Source: an uncultured Veillonella sp.
Lineage (GTDB): Bacteria; Bacillota; Negativicutes; Veillonellales; Veillonellaceae
Direction of reading: 5' to 3'
Assembly: GCA_902477915.1 (NCBI GenBank)
Contig: CABSJA010000057.1
Location: 1 to 8,149 of the forward strand
DNA length: 8,149 nucleotides
The notes under the pieces were generated by a model, which saw only the letters and a list, made by a program, of their open reading frames with translations, did not search any database and was not told the DNA's origin. Numbering within the stretch: the first letter of the stretch is position 1; the number at the start of each line of letters is the position of its first letter. The translations under genes and the position numbers were made by a program. This document shows positions 6,973 through 8,149 of this stretch, piece after piece.

Positions 6973-8149
6973 TATAAGACTACGCCCTCCTTCATAACTA
7001 CTTTGCCATCAACTACTGTGAGTTTGGCCTTACCTGTAACAGTCATACCATCAAATGGGCTGACTTTGCCTTTTGTATAGAATTTATTTCGATCTACTGT
7101 CCATTCTTCAGTTGTAGAGAATACAGTAATATCTGCTGGTTTACCAACTTCAAGAACACCTGCATCAAGACGCATTAATTCAGCTGGACGTGTACTCATA
7201 TAGTACACAACTTGGTCAATGCTGAGTTTATCTGGACCATACGCATTGGTAATAACCGCTGCTAAAGATGTTTCGAGACCACTGAAACCATTAGGAGCAC
7301 AGCAGAACTCATGGTCTTTTTCTTCATATGCATGCGGTGCATGGTCTGTAATAATTGCATCGATTGTGCCATCTTTCAAGCCTTCTAATAATGCTTGACG
7401 ATGATCTTCGGAGCGAATTGGAGGAGCCATTTTAAACGCTGGATTGTATTCGCGTAAATATTCATCTGTGAAAGATAAATGTTGGCTTGTAACTTCACAT
7501 GTTACATTAAGACCTTTTGCTTTTGCGCGACGAACCATGTCCACTGTATTTTTACTACTTACGTGTGCAATATGAATGTGACCGCCTGTCATTTCAGATA
7601 ACAAAATATCACGAGCAACCGCTAAATCTTCAGCTACTGCAGGACGACCAATAACACCTAGTTCATAGGAAACGATACCTTCATGCATATGACCATTTTT
7701 AGTCAATGTAATATCTTCTGCATGGTCGATAACCATTTTATTAAACATGGAGGAGTATTCTAAGGCACGACGCATAAATGCAGCATTTTCTACATAATGG
7801 CCATCATCGGAGAATGCTACTACACCAGCTTCAGCCATATCGCCCATTTCAGCAAGTTCCTTACCTTCTAGGCCTTTGGATACAGCACCAATAAATTCTA
7901 CTTTCACAACGCCAGTGAGTTCAGCCTGTTTTTGTAAACCTCTTACAAGTGCAGCATTATCTACAACTGGGTTTGTATTAGCCATAGTGACTACACGTGT
8001 GAAACCACCAGCAGCAGCCGCTTGTGTACCAGAGTGGAAATCTTCTTTAGCTTCTTGGCCTGGTTCACGCAAATGTGTGTGAATATCGATAAGACCAGGT
8101 GCTACGATAAGACCTGTTGCATCATATACTTCAGCGCCTTCAGCACTTA
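6972..8149 (-). CDS. pyrC: Dihydroorotase, 5' end cut by window edge
   Basis: PyrC is the metal-dependent amidohydrolase that closes N-carbamoyl-aspartate to dihydroorotate, the third step of UMP synthesis. The frame stays open from an internal TTG at 8072 to the window edge, adding 25 residues that end GLIDIHTH and continue LREPG. This is the metal-binding DxHxHLREPG signature of type I dihydroorotases. In all 391 residues are visible, and about 35-40 N-terminal ones should lie outside. Counting from the first visible codon, motifs are His23 and His25 (HTH), MANTNP (55-60), FSDDG (112-116), DHAED (141-145), HIAHVSS (192-198), FKMAPPIRS (238-246), the catalytic-Asp motif TDHAPH (267-272) and PNGFSGLETSLA (285-296). 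Late residues (about 330-391) form the composite C-terminal strand region (GKPADITVF, VVDGKVVMKEG). The usual MPNTxP motif reads MANTNP here. It is the first operon gene in view; its stop overlaps the carA start. An allantoinase or hydantoinase is less likely, given the neighbours and the HLREPG motif. Confidence 0.96.
   Translation of the reverse strand, partial: SAEGAEVYDATGLIVAPGLIDIHTHLREPGQEAKEDFHSGTQAAAAGGFTRVVTMANTNPVVDNAALVRGLQKQAELTGVVKVEFIGAVSKGLEGKELAEMGDMAEAGVVAFSDDGHYVENAAFMRRALEYSSMFNKMVIDHAEDITLTKNGHMHEGIVSYELGVIGRPAVAEDLAVARDILLSEMTGGHIHIAHVSSKNTVDMVRRAKAKGLNVTCEVTSQHLSFTDEYLREYNPAFKMAPPIRSEDHRQALLEGLKDGTIDAIITDHAPHAYEEKDHEFCCAPNGFSGLETSLAAVITNAYGPDKLSIDQVVYYMSTRPAELMRLDAGVLEVGKPADITVFSTTEEWTVDRNKFYTKGKVSPFDGMTVTGKAKLTVVDGKVVMKEGVVL
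6985..6992 (-). promoter_or_regulatory. Ribosome binding site of carA
   Basis: AAGGAGGG on the minus strand is a strong Shine-Dalgarno match in the last codons of pyrC. Its distance to the carA ATG is 12 bases, longer than the usual 6-9, but no other in-frame start lies closer and the protein begins exactly as CarA proteins do (MKGKLVLEDG). The TAATG overlap with pyrC probably helps initiation. Confidence 0.7.

Noticed and set aside
1..8149. A new defence, mobile or otherwise undescribed system
   Set aside because: All 8.1 kb is accounted for by well-known pyrimidine enzymes, one LysR regulator and a terminator. No repeats, unexplained gaps over 130 bases or unknown genes were found.

Overview
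The window carries most of a de novo pyrimidine (UMP) biosynthesis operon on the minus strand and the end of a LysR-type regulator gene on the plus strand. I see no mobile element, CRISPR array, rRNA or tRNA gene, toxin-antitoxin pair or unrecognised system. The DNA is AT-rich. Strong AGGAGG-type ribosome binding sites, the NAD-linked class 1B dihydroorotate dehydrogenase (PyrD with PyrK) and the carA-carB-pyrK-pyrD order point to a Bacillota-type bacterium. An AT-rich member of the Negativicutes such as Veillonella would fit, but that genus-level suggestion is an impression and was not tested.

Layout. Bases 1-854 (+) hold a LysR-family regulator that lacks only its first residues, cut by the window edge. 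Bases 855-980 are a short convergent intergenic region ending in a near-perfect hairpin flanked by A and T tracts, which reads as a terminator in both directions. Bases 981-8149 (-) are a tightly packed gene string. In transcription order it is pyrC (5' end outside the window), carA, carB, pyrK and pyrD. Every junction is a one-base overlap (TAATG) or a gap of one to four bases, so the five genes almost certainly share one transcript and are translationally coupled.

Function. CarA and CarB make carbamoyl phosphate from glutamine, bicarbonate and ATP. PyrC closes carbamoyl aspartate to dihydroorotate, and PyrD with PyrK oxidises dihydroorotate to orotate using NAD+. Aspartate transcarbamoylase (pyrB), which acts between CarAB and PyrC, is not in the window and may lie just upstream of pyrC. 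The last two enzymes (pyrE, pyrF) are also absent: the operon stops at the terminator after pyrD, whereas the Bacillus subtilis operon continues into pyrF and pyrE.

Two starts need care. The pyrC reading frame runs past an internal TTG to the window edge, and that upstream part carries the metal-binding HxH motif. The best pyrK start is the ATG at 2698, not the in-frame TTG 18 bases further upstream.
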